Source of the DNA: Desulfovibrio inopinatus DSM 10711
GTDB lineage: Bacteria; Desulfobacterota; Desulfovibrionia; Desulfovibrionales; Desulfovibrionaceae
Direction of reading: 5' to 3'
DNA: 39,860 bases
NCBI RefSeq assembly: GCF_000429305.1
Contig: NZ_AUBP01000039.1
Coordinates: forward strand, 1-39,860
Numbering within the stretch: position 1 is the first letter of the stretch; every line of letters begins with the position of its first letter. The notes beneath the pieces were generated by a model, which was not told the DNA's origin, made no database searches, and was given only the letters and a program-made list of their open reading frames with translations. The position numbers and the translations under genes were made by a program. This document shows positions 17,192 through 25,934 of this stretch, in pieces.

Positions 17192-19207
17192 GTGGACAGC
17201 GGGGCGATGGCGGATAATGCGGCGTCTGGGGGACTGGGCGTACGCAAGAAAAAGGATATGGCTGAATATCCTCCTTTATCTAAAGATTGCATAACCAGGA
17301 TTACGGCGCAATGGGGACGATTTCATTCCGGCCAATCCGTTGACGAAGAAACGATTCGTCCCATGATTTTATCGTCTTGGGAGCGGTGTCGTCGAGCTGG
17401 TCTCCCAAGCGATACACTCGAACTCTGTCCTATCGACAAGCCGGCGTTGCAGCAGGCGATTTCGCGCTATTCCGACTTGGTGGAAAGCGCCAAGTTATTG
17501 ATGGATAAACTTGTTCTCTCTATTCATTTATCGAAAAGCGTTGTGACTCTTGTCGATACGACGGGATTGGTGCTTCATGCATCAGCGACAAGCCAAGATC
17601 TCGATAATGTTCCGTATGGCGTTCCGGGACGGCGATGCGACGAATTCACCATCGGGACCAATGGCATGGGCTTGTGTATTATTGAGAAGCGGCCGGTCCA
17701 TGTCATCGCATCGGAGCATTACAACTCATCACTGCATTATCTGAGCTGCTCGGCCGCGCCTATTCGTAACATGGCCGGTCAGGTTATCGGGGCACTCAAC
17801 CTGGCCATCAACACGGAAAATTTTCATCAACATACGCTTGGATTGGTGGAGGCAGCCGCTCACGCTATTGAAGAGCATTTGCGCTTACGGCGACTTGTTC
17901 GTGAGCAAAAAGTCATTCTCGAAATGCTCGACGACGGGGTCATCGTTGTAGGACACGACGGAATTATTGCCAGCATCAATCGTCAGGCCGCGGATATGCT
18001 TGGTTTGGAGAATGACGTCACCGGCGAGACCATTCAGACATATATCCGCGAACATACCATTCTTCCCATGTTGACCGATCGGAAAACTTTTCATGATCGC
18101 GAGATGTCGTTCCAATTGCAAAATGGAAGATTGTCCTGTGCCTTGTCTTGTGCTCCGTTCGGGGAAGGCGGCGTTATTCTGACATTGCGTGAAGTTCGGC
18201 GCATGCGCAAATATGCTGCGCGCGTCGCTGGCGCCAAGGCCGTCTACACGTTCGAGAACATAATTGGTGAGTCTACGGCGTTGCGAGAAGCTATTCGGTT
18301 GGCTCGGGTCGCCTCGCAGAGTGATGCCACGACGTTACTTCTCGGGGAGTCCGGTACGGGGAAAGAGTTGTTTGCCCAGGCGATTCATAATGCGAGTAAT
18401 CGCCGAAAGGGACCGTTTGTTGTTGTCAACTGTGGCGCTCTGCCTCGTAATCTTGTCCAGAGCGAACTCTTTGGATATGTGGCCGGTGCATTTTCCGGAG
18501 CCCTCAAAGAGGGGAGTCCGGGCAAATTCGAGTTGGCCGACGGCGGGACGTTGTTTCTTGATGAAATCGGTGAAATGCCGCTGGAAGCACAAGTGAGTTT
18601 GTTGCGTTTACTTCAGGAAAGTGAAGTCACGCGTCTGGGCGGCAAACAGGCCAAGCGTATCAATGTACGTATTATTGCGGCGACCAACACGAACTTACAG
18701 AGTGCCATTCAGAACAACGCTTTTCGAGAAGATTTGTATTATCGTCTGAATGTGCTGACAATTAATATTCCGCCATTGCGACATCGAAAGGGAGATGTCA
18801 CGTTATTAGCGCAAGGTTTTTTGGAAAAGTTTCGTGCTTCTCTGAAAAAAGATCCTCTTCCCGTGACGAATGATGCACGAATGGCTTTGGAAATCTATCA
18901 CTGGCCTGGCAATGTTCGGGAATTGGAAAACTGCATGGAGCGTTTGGCAAATGTTGTGACAGGCGACAGCATTGACCTCGGCGAACTCCCATCAAATGTA
19001 GTAACCGGATCGAAGCCGAATAAAGGACAACCGAGCGAAACACCAATGTCACTCAATCGCGTTCAGAAAACGCTTATTCTTGAAACTCTTCGTGAAACTG
19101 GGGGCAATTTCCGTCGCGCGTCCTCCATTCTCAATATCTCCCGCACAACTTTATACGCCCGGTTGAAACAGTACGGAATTTCCGTCGACGCCTTTCGAAG
19201 CAATTAA
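17192..19207 (+). CDS. Sigma-54-dependent activator, GAF-PAS-AAA+-Fis (AcoR-like)
   Basis: A 671-aa enhancer-binding protein. An AcoR-type N-terminus ([16 protein letters not shown]) leads into a GAF-like sensor (~60-230), a PAS domain (~240-345), an AAA+ domain (~360-590) and a Fis-type HTH (~630-668: [20 protein letters not shown]). Walker A is GESGTGKE and Walker [13 protein letters not shown]. The sigma-54 contact loop reads GAFSGA (432-437) instead of GAFTGA, a conservative change. No receiver domain, so it likely senses a small molecule directly. It lies upstream of the alcohol dehydrogenase gene, whose promoter region carries a tandem palindrome and a -24/-12 element. The start is uncertain: GTG 17192 with AGGAAAG close by, or ATG 17207. 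Confidence 0.92.
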   Translation: MDSGAMADNAASGGLGVRKKKDMAEYPPLSKDCITRITAQWGRFHSGQSVDEETIRPMILSSWERCRRAGLPSDTLELCPIDKPALQQAISRYSDLVESAKLLMDKLVLSIHLSKSVVTLVDTTGLVLHASATSQDLDNVPYGVPGRRCDEFTIGTNGMGLCIIEKRPVHVIASEHYNSSLHYLSCSAAPIRNMAGQVIGALNLAINTENFHQHTLGLVEAAAHAIEEHLRLRRLVREQKVILEMLDDGVIVVGHDGIIASINRQAADMLGLENDVTGETIQTYIREHTILPMLTDRKTFHDREMSFQLQNGRLSCALSCAPFGEGGVILTLREVRRMRKYAARVAGAKAVYTFENIIGESTALREAIRLARVASQSDATTLLLGESGTGKELFAQAIHNASNRRKGPFVVVNCGALPRNLVQSELFGYVAGAFSGALKEGSPGKFELADGGTLFLDEIGEMPLEAQVSLLRLLQESEVTRLGGKQAKRINVRIIAATNTNLQSAIQNNAFREDLYYRLNVLTINIPPLRHRKGDVTLLAQGFLEKFRASLKKDPLPVTNDARMALEIYHWPGNVRELENCMERLANVVTGDSIDLGELPSNVVTGSKPNKGQPSETPMSLNRVQKTLILETLRETGGNFRRASSILNISRTTLYARLKQYGISVDAFRSN

Positions 19208-19232
19208 TTCCTGAATATATTTCTATATTGAA

Positions 19233-19270
19233 AACACCACCTTGGCGCTCAATGTGCCTGAGGTGGTGTT
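19233..19270 (+). terminator. Terminator of activator gene
   Basis: A perfect 10-bp stem (AACACCACCT/AGGTGGTGTT) with an 18-nt loop lies 26 nt after the activator stop. The T-tract is weak. Confidence 0.65.
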
Positions 19271-19293
19271 ACATTTGTACTGATGTCCGTGTG

Positions 19294-19320
19294 CTGGACA
19301 TGTCCAGTGGACATGTCCAG
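19294..19320. promoter_or_regulatory. Tandem palindrome: likely upstream activating sequence for Adh
   Basis: Two copies of the 12-bp perfect palindrome TGGACATGTCCA (19295-19306 and 19308-19319) sit 13 bp apart, with a third half-like TTGGACAA just after. They lie ~100-125 bp upstream of the -24/-12 promoter, the usual distance for an enhancer bound by a sigma-54 activator dimer or hexamer. The probable binder is the adjacent Fis-type activator. Confidence 0.75.
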
Positions 19321-19416
19321 ATTTTGGACAATCATTGTCGTGGCATTGTGATATCTATTTCTTGTATCAGTTTGAATTTTTTCATGAAATATATCGTTGT
19401 TGATTGGTGAGTCATG

Positions 19417-19434
19417 TTGGTCTGATCTTTGCTC
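19417..19434 (+). promoter_or_regulatory. Sigma-54 (-24/-12) promoter for Adh
   Basis: TTGGTCTGATCTTTGCTC has the invariant GG (19419-19420) and GC (19431-19432) exactly 10 bp apart and a TTTGC -12 box. Positions between GG and G are off the consensus CAC. Transcription would start near 19444, leaving a ~240-nt leader before adh. Confidence 0.65.
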
Positions 19435-19683
19435 ATATAGAACTGAGCACACAGTCAGATGAAGGTTTATGTTGGCGAGATAACTCATTTCAGCATAAAG
19501 GTATATCCCATGTGTCATGGTTATATTTTTATGTTGAAATGAGAATATTGAAGATACGAATCATGACAATGCATCGTACTAAAGCCTCATGGACTTTATA
19601 TCTCTCCCTATCGTTTCGTTTCTCTGTGCTCAGTGTGGTTATGGTGTGTTTGTTGAAAAATGAGTCGTCTTATGGAGGATGCA

Positions 19684-20865
19684 ATGGCTGTACGAGAAGA
19701 AGTATACGGTTTTTTTATTCCGAGCATGACACTGATAGGTATAGGTGCTTCCAAGGAGATTCCTGCTAAAATTAAAGCGCTTGGTGGAAGTAAGCCATTG
19801 CTTGTTACCGACCGCGGCGTTGTTGCAGCCGGTATATGCAAACAAGTTACTGATCTTTTGGATCAGGCATCTATGCCGTATGTCATTTATGATGAAACGG
19901 TACCCAACCCTACGGACAAAAACGTTCATGACGGTGTTGAAATTTTCAAAAGCAATGGTTGCGATAGCCTGATTACCTTGGGCGGCGGCTCTTCCCATGA
20001 CTGCGGGAAAGGTATTGCTTTGATCGTTTCCAATGGCGGGAAAATTCATGACTATGAAGGCGTTGATAAAGCGACCAAGCCGCTCATGCCGTATTTGGCC
20101 GTCAATACCACCGCCGGAACGGCTTCTGAGATGACCCGCTTTGCCGTTATCACCGATACTTCGCGTCATGTGAAAATGGCTATTGCCGACTGGCGTGTGA
20201 CACCGGGGATCGCCATCGATGACCCGTTGCTTATGGTCGGAATGCCTCCTGCATTGACGGCTGCGACGGGCATGGATGCTTTGACCCACGCTGTAGAAGC
20301 CTACGTGTCTACTATTGCCACGCCTATGACAGACGCCTGTGCCGAAAAATCGATTGCGTTGGTTTTTCAGTACTTGAGAAAAGCCGTTGCCAATGGACAG
20401 GATATTGAAGCTCGGGAAGGCATGTGCTTTGCTCAATACCTGGGAGGCATGGCCTTTAATAATGCCAGCCTTGGCTACGTGCATTCCATGGCCCACCAGC
20501 TTGGTGGTTTCTATAATTTGCCACATGGTGAATGTAACGCGCTGTTGTTACCCCATGTTGAACAATTCAACTTGATTGCCAATGTTGATAAGTTTGCTAA
20601 AATGGCGGAAATCATGGGCGAAAACACAGACGGATTATCGCGCCGCGATGCAGCCGAACTTGCTATCAAAGCCATTCGTCAGTTGTCCGCCGATGTTGGT
20701 ATTCCGGCAACGCTGGTTGAACTTGGCAAACGGTACAATACGAACGTGTCGGCCGATGACATCCCGACAATGACGGCAAATGCTCAAAAAGACATCTGCC
20801 GATTTACCAATCCTCGTGGTGCCACGGATAAAAATATCGCTGATATTTACGCTGGCGCAATGTAA
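19684..20865 (+). CDS. adh: Iron-containing alcohol dehydrogenase
   Basis: A 393-aa cytoplasmic group III (iron-dependent) alcohol dehydrogenase, NAD(P)-linked oxidation of primary alcohols such as ethanol or the reverse. The NAD-binding GGGSSHDCGKG lies at ~98-108. Metal ligands sit in the NTTAGTASE...DD region and in the GYVHSMAHQLGGFYNLPHGE segment, which holds the two family histidine motifs. The length matches Desulfovibrio enzymes of this family. The start chosen is the ATG at 19684, preceded by GGAGG; an upstream in-frame ATG at 19660 lacks a ribosome site. It is the only gene between the sigma-54 promoter and a strong terminator, so it is expected to be monocistronic and controlled by the upstream activator. 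Confidence 0.95.
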   Translation: MAVREEVYGFFIPSMTLIGIGASKEIPAKIKALGGSKPLLVTDRGVVAAGICKQVTDLLDQASMPYVIYDETVPNPTDKNVHDGVEIFKSNGCDSLITLGGGSSHDCGKGIALIVSNGGKIHDYEGVDKATKPLMPYLAVNTTAGTASEMTRFAVITDTSRHVKMAIADWRVTPGIAIDDPLLMVGMPPALTAATGMDALTHAVEAYVSTIATPMTDACAEKSIALVFQYLRKAVANGQDIEAREGMCFAQYLGGMAFNNASLGYVHSMAHQLGGFYNLPHGECNALLLPHVEQFNLIANVDKFAKMAEIMGENTDGLSRRDAAELAIKAIRQLSADVGIPATLVELGKRYNTNVSADDIPTMTANAQKDICRFTNPRGATDKNIADIYAGAM

Positions 20866-20877
20866 AAGGATTCACTG

Positions 20878-20928
20878 TATACCGCTTTCCCGGAAAGGCC
20901 CCCCCTTTCGGGAAAGCGGTATATTTTT
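20878..20928 (+). terminator. Strong rho-independent terminator of adh
   Basis: A 19-bp GC-containing stem (TATACCGCTTTCCCGGAAAG with CTTTCGGGAAAGCGGTATA; one mismatch/bulge) with a C-rich loop and TTTTT after it. Confidence 0.93.
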
Positions 20929-20975
20929 GTCTTCAAGAAATCTCTCGGTGTGTATTCGTTTAATTTGAAGGATGG

Positions 20976-21932
20976 TTAGTTTCGACCTCCACCATTTCCC
21001 CCGCCGTTACCTCCTCCGCCGCTACCACCGTTACCTCCACCGTTGCCACCACTGCCGCCGCCGTTACCTCCGCTGCCACCACTACTTCCGCCATTGCCAC
21101 CGCTGTTTCCGCTCGAACCGTTTCCGTTACCGGAGTTTCGTGAGGAGCTTGATGACGAGTTCGTTGTGCTTTTTTGTGAAGATTGTTGATAAGTAATGCC
21201 GTTTTGCTTCGCGACGGCTTGCAGGGGGGCTTTTTTCGTGACGGCCTGCATGGCAGCTGTTTCGATGCGCTGCATTGTAAGGCCTTGTTCTTTCGCGCTT
21301 TTCGCGAAACGCACGAGTTCCCAATCCGGTGATTCACGAAAATCGCCATGGGCTAACCCCGAGTTGAGCACATCTTCGGCTGCTTGCGAATTGAAGCCGA
21401 GGCGAAGGAGTGCCGCTTTTGTGTCCAGTCCATTGAGGATGGTTTCTACTTCGGTGTCGTCTGCCGTCGCAATACGGCTTTCAATCTCTTCTTCGCTAAT
21501 CCCCATGGCATAAACATCTCCCATGCGTTCGAGGAGGCGTTCTCTCTTCTCGAAGGATTGTTGCGCATGTTGACCAAGCATTTCGGAAAACGTTTCATAG
21601 TTCCGTGTCATGGTTTCCAGCGCTGTGGCGATACGTGCCGGTGCGACGTTTTTCGCCAATCCTTCTTCGATTTTTTGAACAAGCGGCTCCACGGGAAAGT
21701 CTTCCGCAGCAGCATGCGAGAGAGTGTGCATGAACGCGTTGACCGTTTTTTCGTCAAGCTTGGCCGTATAGGCCATTGCAAACACTCGGTCTGTTATGCG
21801 TTCGGGAAGTTCCTGTGATGCAGCATGTCCCGTCTGCACGGCCATGAGCGCGAGGAGGAGTGCACACACCAGACCGCTCACACTGCGGGACAGTCTCAGC
21901 CTGACCAATTGAGAGTTACAACGATTGTTCAT
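20976..21932 (-). CDS. Exported protein with C-terminal Gly/Asn/Ser-rich tail
   Basis: A 318-aa exported protein. The start is taken at ATG 21932, giving a signal peptide (LSRSVSGLVCALLLALMAVQTGHAAS); a longer in-frame extension to 22232 is the shadow of the upstream gene. Residues ~40-255 are helical and unrecognised, with repeated E/A-rich segments. The last ~70 residues are a low-complexity Ser/Asn then Gly-rich tail (GGNGGGSGGNGGGNGG). It overlaps the anti-sigma-like gene by 17 nt, so it is co-translated with the ECF module. It is probably a periplasmic or surface structural protein; the function is unknown. The Gly-rich tail is shared in style with 23723-24097. Confidence 0.8.
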   Translation of the reverse strand: MNNRCNSQLVRLRLSRSVSGLVCALLLALMAVQTGHAASQELPERITDRVFAMAYTAKLDEKTVNAFMHTLSHAAAEDFPVEPLVQKIEEGLAKNVAPARIATALETMTRNYETFSEMLGQHAQQSFEKRERLLERMGDVYAMGISEEEIESRIATADDTEVETILNGLDTKAALLRLGFNSQAAEDVLNSGLAHGDFRESPDWELVRFAKSAKEQGLTMQRIETAAMQAVTKKAPLQAVAKQNGITYQQSSQKSTTNSSSSSSRNSGNGNGSSGNSGGNGGSSGGSGGNGGGSGGNGGGNGGSGGGGNGGGNGGGRN

Positions 21933-22506
21933 GGTTCCCCACAATGATAACGGAGTTAAGGTTGCCAAAGCCGTCGTCTTCGTAAACCAAGGCTTTGGGG
22001 TCGGGGACGATACGTGTTGTGTCGAGCACAAAAGCATATTCATGACGACCCTGCGAAAGTGGTATGGAAATCGTCCAGATGCCGGGCGTCTTGGTTGGTT
22101 TGAGGTTGTACGTGCCAGCCTGCCAGTTGTTGAACGATCCGATGAGCGAAACCTGCTCGGCATTGTTTGCGTGGAGCGTGAACACGACATGGGCCAAGCC
22201 GGTCTCGTGCGCGGCAATCGATACGGGAGCATTGCCGATTGGTTTCGATGGGATCAACCCGACAACAAGCAGTATAGCGAGAGCAAAACCGGAAGCAGTG
22301 AGAGGTATCCAAGGTGCTATACGTATCGGTCGTGGGGTGAGAAGCCAGGTTTTGAGGCGTTGCCATCTTGATGGTGTCGCCTGCGTAGCCTGGATTCTAT
22401 GCATTACACCGGCGACAAGGTTCTCGGGTGCAGGAGCATAGCGCATGTTCGCGATACGTTCGGCCGTTTCTCGGTCTTCGGAAGGTAAAGAATCATGTAT
22501 AGTCAT
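21916..22506 (-). CDS. Anti-sigma-like membrane protein with CBM48 (isoamylase N-like) domain
   Basis: A 196-aa protein. The N-terminal ~60 residues are cytoplasmic and charged (APAPENLVAGVMHRI), as in small anti-sigma factors. One TM segment lies at ~66-84 (IPLTASGFALAILLVVGLI). The extracytoplasmic part (~100-196) is an early-set/CBM48 glycogen-binding-like fold: VSLIGSFNNWQ, then GIWTISIPLSQGRHEYAFVLD and PDPKALVYEDDGFGNLNSVI. Its ATG overlaps the ECF sigma stop as ATGA, strong evidence for a sigma/anti-sigma pair. The inferred role is to hold the sigma factor until the outer domain senses a carbohydrate or envelope signal. Confidence 0.85.
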   Translation of the reverse strand: MTIHDSLPSEDRETAERIANMRYAPAPENLVAGVMHRIQATQATPSRWQRLKTWLLTPRPIRIAPWIPLTASGFALAILLVVGLIPSKPIGNAPVSIAAHETGLAHVVFTLHANNAEQVSLIGSFNNWQAGTYNLKPTKTPGIWTISIPLSQGRHEYAFVLDTTRIVPDPKALVYEDDGFGNLNSVIIVGNHEQSL

Positions 22507-23099
22507 GGAGAAACCTCCGTGGTCAGTATGGAACGTAGTCGTGCAAGTCCACGATGAATTTTCATTTTGGCGCTACTGAGGCCAATATCGAGGACGTTCG
22601 CGATCTCCTGGTAGGAGAATTCTTCCCGATAGCGCATAATCAACGCCTCACGCATGTCTTCAGGCAAACTGGCCAACGCGTTTTCCAGTGTATGTCGGTC
22701 TGTTGCCCGGTCGTAGTCATTTTCCGGATGTCGCGGATCTTCATGCTCATACTGGATCTCGTCGAAACAATGTGTTTGGGTGTTTTCCACCCGGTATTTT
22801 CGCAAATGCCCACGGCCGACATTCAATGCAAGCGTGTACAACCAAGGAAAAAACGCTTTGCTCACATCGTAAGCGTTTATTTTTTCAAACGCGCGGACAA
22901 ACGTTTCCTGAGCAAGATCGTACGCTGTGTCGTTGGACCTGGTCATACGCACCATCAGGTTATAAATCGGGGTCTGGTATCGCTGAACGAGATGAGAGAA
23001 CGCTTGTGTATCACCAGAGCGTACACGACTGATGATGATTTTCTCCTCGTCCTCGGTCAATTGTGCCTGCGTGTTCATACCATGATATATGCCCGACAA
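22503..23099 (-). CDS. ECF-type RNA polymerase sigma factor
   Basis: A 198-aa (or 191-aa) sigma-70 group 4 factor. Region 2 (SHLVQRYQTPIYNLMVRMTR...YDLAQETFVRAFEKI) binds core and the -10; region 4 (LPEDMREALIMRYREEFSYQEIANVLDIGLSSAKMKIHRGLARLR) binds the -35. The start is either TTG 23099 or, more conventionally, ATG 23078; neither has a strong ribosome site. It is flanked by the CBM48 lipoprotein gene 27 nt upstream and overlaps the anti-sigma-like gene downstream, so the cluster is probably autoregulated by this sigma factor. I could not identify the -35/-10 pair with confidence. Confidence 0.92.
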   Translation of the reverse strand: MSGIYHGMNTQAQLTEDEEKIIISRVRSGDTQAFSHLVQRYQTPIYNLMVRMTRSNDTAYDLAQETFVRAFEKINAYDVSKAFFPWLYTLALNVGRGHLRKYRVENTQTHCFDEIQYEHEDPRHPENDYDRATDRHTLENALASLPEDMREALIMRYREEFSYQEIANVLDIGLSSAKMKIHRGLARLRSILTTEVSP

Positions 23100-23125
23100 C
23101 GTCTTTTGGTCACATCTTCATGCCG

Positions 23126-23494
23126 TTAAGGGACAATAAGAACCGAATTGGTGTTACCAAATCCATCGTCCTCGAAAAGAAGGGCTTGCGGATCAGGAAT
23201 ACATTGATTGTCATTGAGGGATAAAACATACGCATAGCGTCCTGCTGGAATCTGCAAAGAAAGTGTCCATGTGTTGCCCTCTCGTTTCAGGCAGTCAGCA
23301 TCCCCCGACCATCCATTGAAATCTCCACGTACACAGACTCGGTGAGCCTGTCCTTCATAGACGAACACTGTTTGGTTTGTATGCGAGCCAAGCCCCCGCA
23401 CACCGGCGCAGCCTGAGAGAAAAAGGATACTTGAAAGAAAGAGGATAAGGGCATTGAGGCCAGTGCGACCTCGAAATAAAAATTTTTTTGTCAT
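23126..23494 (-). CDS. Lipoprotein with CBM48 (glycogen-binding-like) domain
   Basis: A 122-aa predicted lipoprotein: signal peptide with lipobox LSGC (Cys ~29), then one CBM48-like domain (VCVRGDFNGWSGD, then WTLSLQIPAGRYAYVLSLND, PDPQALLFEDDGFGNTNSVLIV). Its domain is clearly homologous to the extracytoplasmic half of the anti-sigma-like protein (both end DDGFGN-NSV-IV). It is first in the ECF operon. A natural idea is that the lipoprotein and the anti-sigma share or compete for the same ligand. Neither has catalytic residues. Confidence 0.85.
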   Translation of the reverse strand: MTKKFLFRGRTGLNALILFLSSILFLSGCAGVRGLGSHTNQTVFVYEGQAHRVCVRGDFNGWSGDADCLKREGNTWTLSLQIPAGRYAYVLSLNDNQCIPDPQALLFEDDGFGNTNSVLIVP

Positions 23495-23722
23495 AGGTGT
23501 GACCTTTTGCTTGTGTCATGCATAGACTGTGTTGAAGCCACATAAAACAATCCATCCATGAAGTACATGTTTCTTTTCATGTTGTATGTTGGAATATGTC
23601 TTTTTTAGGTTTGGATTGTGACGGAGATGTTCTGTGGTATTTAGTGGATTCATTTCATGTGTTGGCTGTGTATGGACTATTTCATTGTGTTGTTTGTTTT
23701 TTTAACAATTATGGAGAGTGTG

Positions 23723-24097
23723 ATGAAGAAGATGATTGCATGCGCAACGCTTTGTACTATGGTCGGCCTGATGGCGCTTCCGTTGAATTGCATGGCTGGA
23801 AATACTTCGGTCATGAACGGTCAAACACAAATCTCGGTATACAGTGATGCAATGCCGTCTTTCCTGTTGATACGGGGAGGCAATGGCGGTGGTGGTCACG
23901 GCGGTGGTGGAAATGGTGGCGGGAATGGCGGCGGCGGTAACGGCGGCGGTTCCGGTGGTGGCTCGGGCTCGGGCTCGGGCGGTGGAAGTGGTTCCGGTTC
24001 GGGTGGTGGAGGCTATGGTCCTGGTGATGGAACGGGGACCGGGGATGCTCCTCAAGATGGAACCGGCTATGGTCCTGGCGATTGCACGACGAGTTAG
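23723..24097 (+). CDS. Secreted Gly-rich protein with GPGDGTG motifs
   Basis: A 124-aa product from ATG 23723 (GGAGAG upstream). Signal peptide ~1-25 (MIACATLCTMVGLMALPLNCMAG), a ~25-residue linker, then a Gly-rich tract (GGGGHGGGGNGGGNGGG, later GSGSGG repeats) and a C-terminal end with two GYGPGD repeats and DGTG units ending in Cys. Divergent from the CBM48 lipoprotein gene, so likely part of the ECF regulon. It may be an extracellular structural or glycan-associated protein; no enzyme motif. Confidence 0.75.
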   Translation: MKKMIACATLCTMVGLMALPLNCMAGNTSVMNGQTQISVYSDAMPSFLLIRGGNGGGGHGGGGNGGGNGGGGNGGGSGGGSGSGSGGGSGSGSGGGGYGPGDGTGTGDAPQDGTGYGPGDCTTS

Positions 24098-24132
24098 ATT
24101 TATTCCATAGTTTTCAAGATACATCGTAATTG

Positions 24133-24164
24133 CGTCGGTTCCCCCCTTAACGGGTGAACCGACG
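24133..24164. terminator. Hairpin terminator after Gly-rich gene
   Basis: A 9-bp stem (CGTCGGTTC/GAACCGACG) with a C-rich loop lies between convergent genes. No U-run on the plus strand; it may serve both directions weakly. Confidence 0.6.
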
Positions 24165-24197
24165 CTGTCGTGTATACGTGATTTTTCAAAGGGATCG

Positions 24198-24968
24198 TTA
24201 GTTTTTATCTCCGCTTAAGAGGCCGCCGAGGAGTCCTCCTCCAAATCCGGCGACGCCATCTTGCTGTCCTTTCTGTTCGAATTTTGCAGCGGCAAAAATG
24301 CGGTCGGCAAGACGAGAGAACGGCAGGCTTTGTAAGAAGACTGTTCCCGGTCCAGTTAATGTTGCTAAAAACAGCCCCTCCCCGCCAAACAAGGCGTTCT
24401 TGAACCCGCCAACAAATTCAATATCATAATCGACACGGTCTTCGAGTCCGGCCAGACATCCCGTATCAACGCGTAGCACTTCCCCAGGACCGAGTGTTTT
24501 TTCAACGATACTTCCCCCGGCATGGATGAAGGCAAGCCCGTCTCCGGTCAGACGTTGAAGTATGAAGCCTTCCCCACCAAACAAGCCAGCTCCAAGTTTT
24601 TTGGTAAACGCGACTTCGATGTCGATGCCTTGTGCTGAACATAAGTAGGCATCTTTTTGACAAAGGAAGTGTCCGCCGAATCGGGCGAGGTCGAGCGGAA
24701 TGATTTTCCCAGGGTAAGGCGCTCCAAAGGCAACCATGGCCTTGCTGTTGCCCGCGTTGAGAAAAGTCGTGATAAAAAAGGATTCTCCCGTGAGCATGCG
24801 TTTGAATCCTTTGAATAAGCCGCCTCCAGTTGAGGTCTGCATAGCAATATCGCGGGTCATATACATCATGGCGCCCGTTTCGGCGCGCACGGCTTCACCC
24901 GGGTCGAGTTCGATTTCTACAAGTTGCATATCGTCGCCAAGAATCTGGTAATCAATGACGTCGGCCAC
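24198..24968 (-). CDS. TIGR00266 / AIM24-family protein
   Basis: A 256-aa soluble beta-rich protein. Family hallmarks are VRAETGAMMYM near the start, GGGLFKGFKRMLTGESFFIT, GGEGFILQRLTGDGLAFIHAGG and VGGFKNALFGGEGLFLATLTGPG. The translation start is GTG 24968, preceded by AAGGAGAA. The C-terminus carries a Gly-rich tail (GFGGGLLGGLLSGD). The biochemical role of the family in bacteria is not established. It lies 50 nt downstream of the Crp/Fnr gene on the same strand, probably one transcript. Confidence 0.9.
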   Translation of the reverse strand: MADVIDYQILGDDMQLVEIELDPGEAVRAETGAMMYMTRDIAMQTSTGGGLFKGFKRMLTGESFFITTFLNAGNSKAMVAFGAPYPGKIIPLDLARFGGHFLCQKDAYLCSAQGIDIEVAFTKKLGAGLFGGEGFILQRLTGDGLAFIHAGGSIVEKTLGPGEVLRVDTGCLAGLEDRVDYDIEFVGGFKNALFGGEGLFLATLTGPGTVFLQSLPFSRLADRIFAAAKFEQKGQQDGVAGFGGGLLGGLLSGDKN

Positions 24969-25018
24969 GGCCTTCTCCTTGGTTGGTGTTGGCGGGAAAA
25001 GAATGCGAGACTGTTGTC

Positions 25019-25699
25019 CTACAAAAGCGTTTCGCCCGAAGCAAGAAGAGCCAATCCGTTTTTGTCGAGCACATTGACGGTTTTTCCTTTGGCAACGATA
25101 TACCCGTTTTCCGTCATTTTTTTAATAATACGTGACAAGGTCTCTGGGTTGGCACCAAGGTATCCTGCCAAATGCGTTCGCGACAAATCGAGCTGAACAA
25201 CATTATGGTTGGCTTCATCGAGCAGTAAGAGCAGGTGAGCGGCAAATCGTGCAGGTGCTTCCTTCAGACTCAAGGCTTCGATTTTTGCTGTGAGCTGACG
25301 AAGTCGTACCGACATAAGGCCGAGCATAGCGAGAGCAAGGTCCGGATGTTCGGCAAGAAGCTGGCGGAAGGCGTCTCGGGGAAAAAAGAGACATGTCGAA
25401 TCTTCTAAAGCTTGGGCTGTCGCCGGATATTTCTGGTCGGTGAACATGGCGACTTCTGCGAATATTTCACCGGGACCAAAAACATGAATGATGTGTTCTT
25501 TTCCGGTGAAAGACGTTTTGAAGATGCGAATTTTGCCGGTTACGACGCCATAGAAGCCTCGGCCAGGGGTATCTTCTTCGAAAATGATATCCGAGCGTTG
25601 GCATTTCATAGATTCGGCAATGGATGCAAGTTGGCGTAAACCGTTTTGGGGAATGCCATGAAAGAGTGTGAGGGTGGAGAGCGCGGTCAACGTGTCCAT
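25019..25699 (-). CDS. Crp/Fnr family transcriptional regulator
   Basis: A 226-aa regulator. The N-terminal cyclic-nucleotide-binding-type beta-roll spans ~5-125 (GRGFYGVVTGKIRIFK, GEIFAEVAMFTDQKYPATA). The C-terminal winged HTH holds THLAGYLGANPETLSRIIKKM. The FNR-type N-terminal Cys cluster is absent, so it is not an Fe-S oxygen sensor; PGEIFAEVAMF with PATAQA is close to a cNMP-site pattern but ligand residues are not complete. The start has AAAGGA upstream. Likely co-transcribed with the TIGR00266 gene. Confidence 0.93.
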   Translation of the reverse strand: MDTLTALSTLTLFHGIPQNGLRQLASIAESMKCQRSDIIFEEDTPGRGFYGVVTGKIRIFKTSFTGKEHIIHVFGPGEIFAEVAMFTDQKYPATAQALEDSTCLFFPRDAFRQLLAEHPDLALAMLGLMSVRLRQLTAKIEALSLKEAPARFAAHLLLLLDEANHNVVQLDLSRTHLAGYLGANPETLSRIIKKMTENGYIVAKGKTVNVLDKNGLALLASGETLL

Positions 25700-25934
25700 G
25701 AACGTATCCTTTTTCTAATAAAAGTATGTATATGGTCGTACGTCCCAAAGAGGTTGGCTTGACGACTTGCAGGGAATCCGACATGACGAAAGCGATAGCA
25801 TCATGATTTGCTATCGGGCATAATGGCGACTGTTAAGAGTTTTTCATATCGAGCGATATAATTCCATTGTTTTCTGAGGCTGCTTCGTTTTTCGAAATGT
25901 CGTACTCGATGCACGAGCAACCATGAGGTAACCC

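Noticed and set aside
19639-20526. 295-codon frame on the minus strand
   Set aside because: Antisense shadow of the alcohol dehydrogenase gene; no ribosome site or known motif.
20976-21130. Possible CRISPR or tandem-repeat array in GGN-rich DNA
   Set aside because: The repeats are in-frame Gly/Asn/Ser codons without regular spacers.
21932-22232. N-terminal extension of the Gly-tailed exported protein
   Set aside because: The extra 100 codons overlap the anti-sigma-like gene, are Arg/Ser/Pro-rich and would bury the signal peptide.
23702-24124. 140-codon minus-strand frame rich in Thr/Ala/Arg
   Set aside because: Antisense of the Gly-rich gene; repeat-driven.
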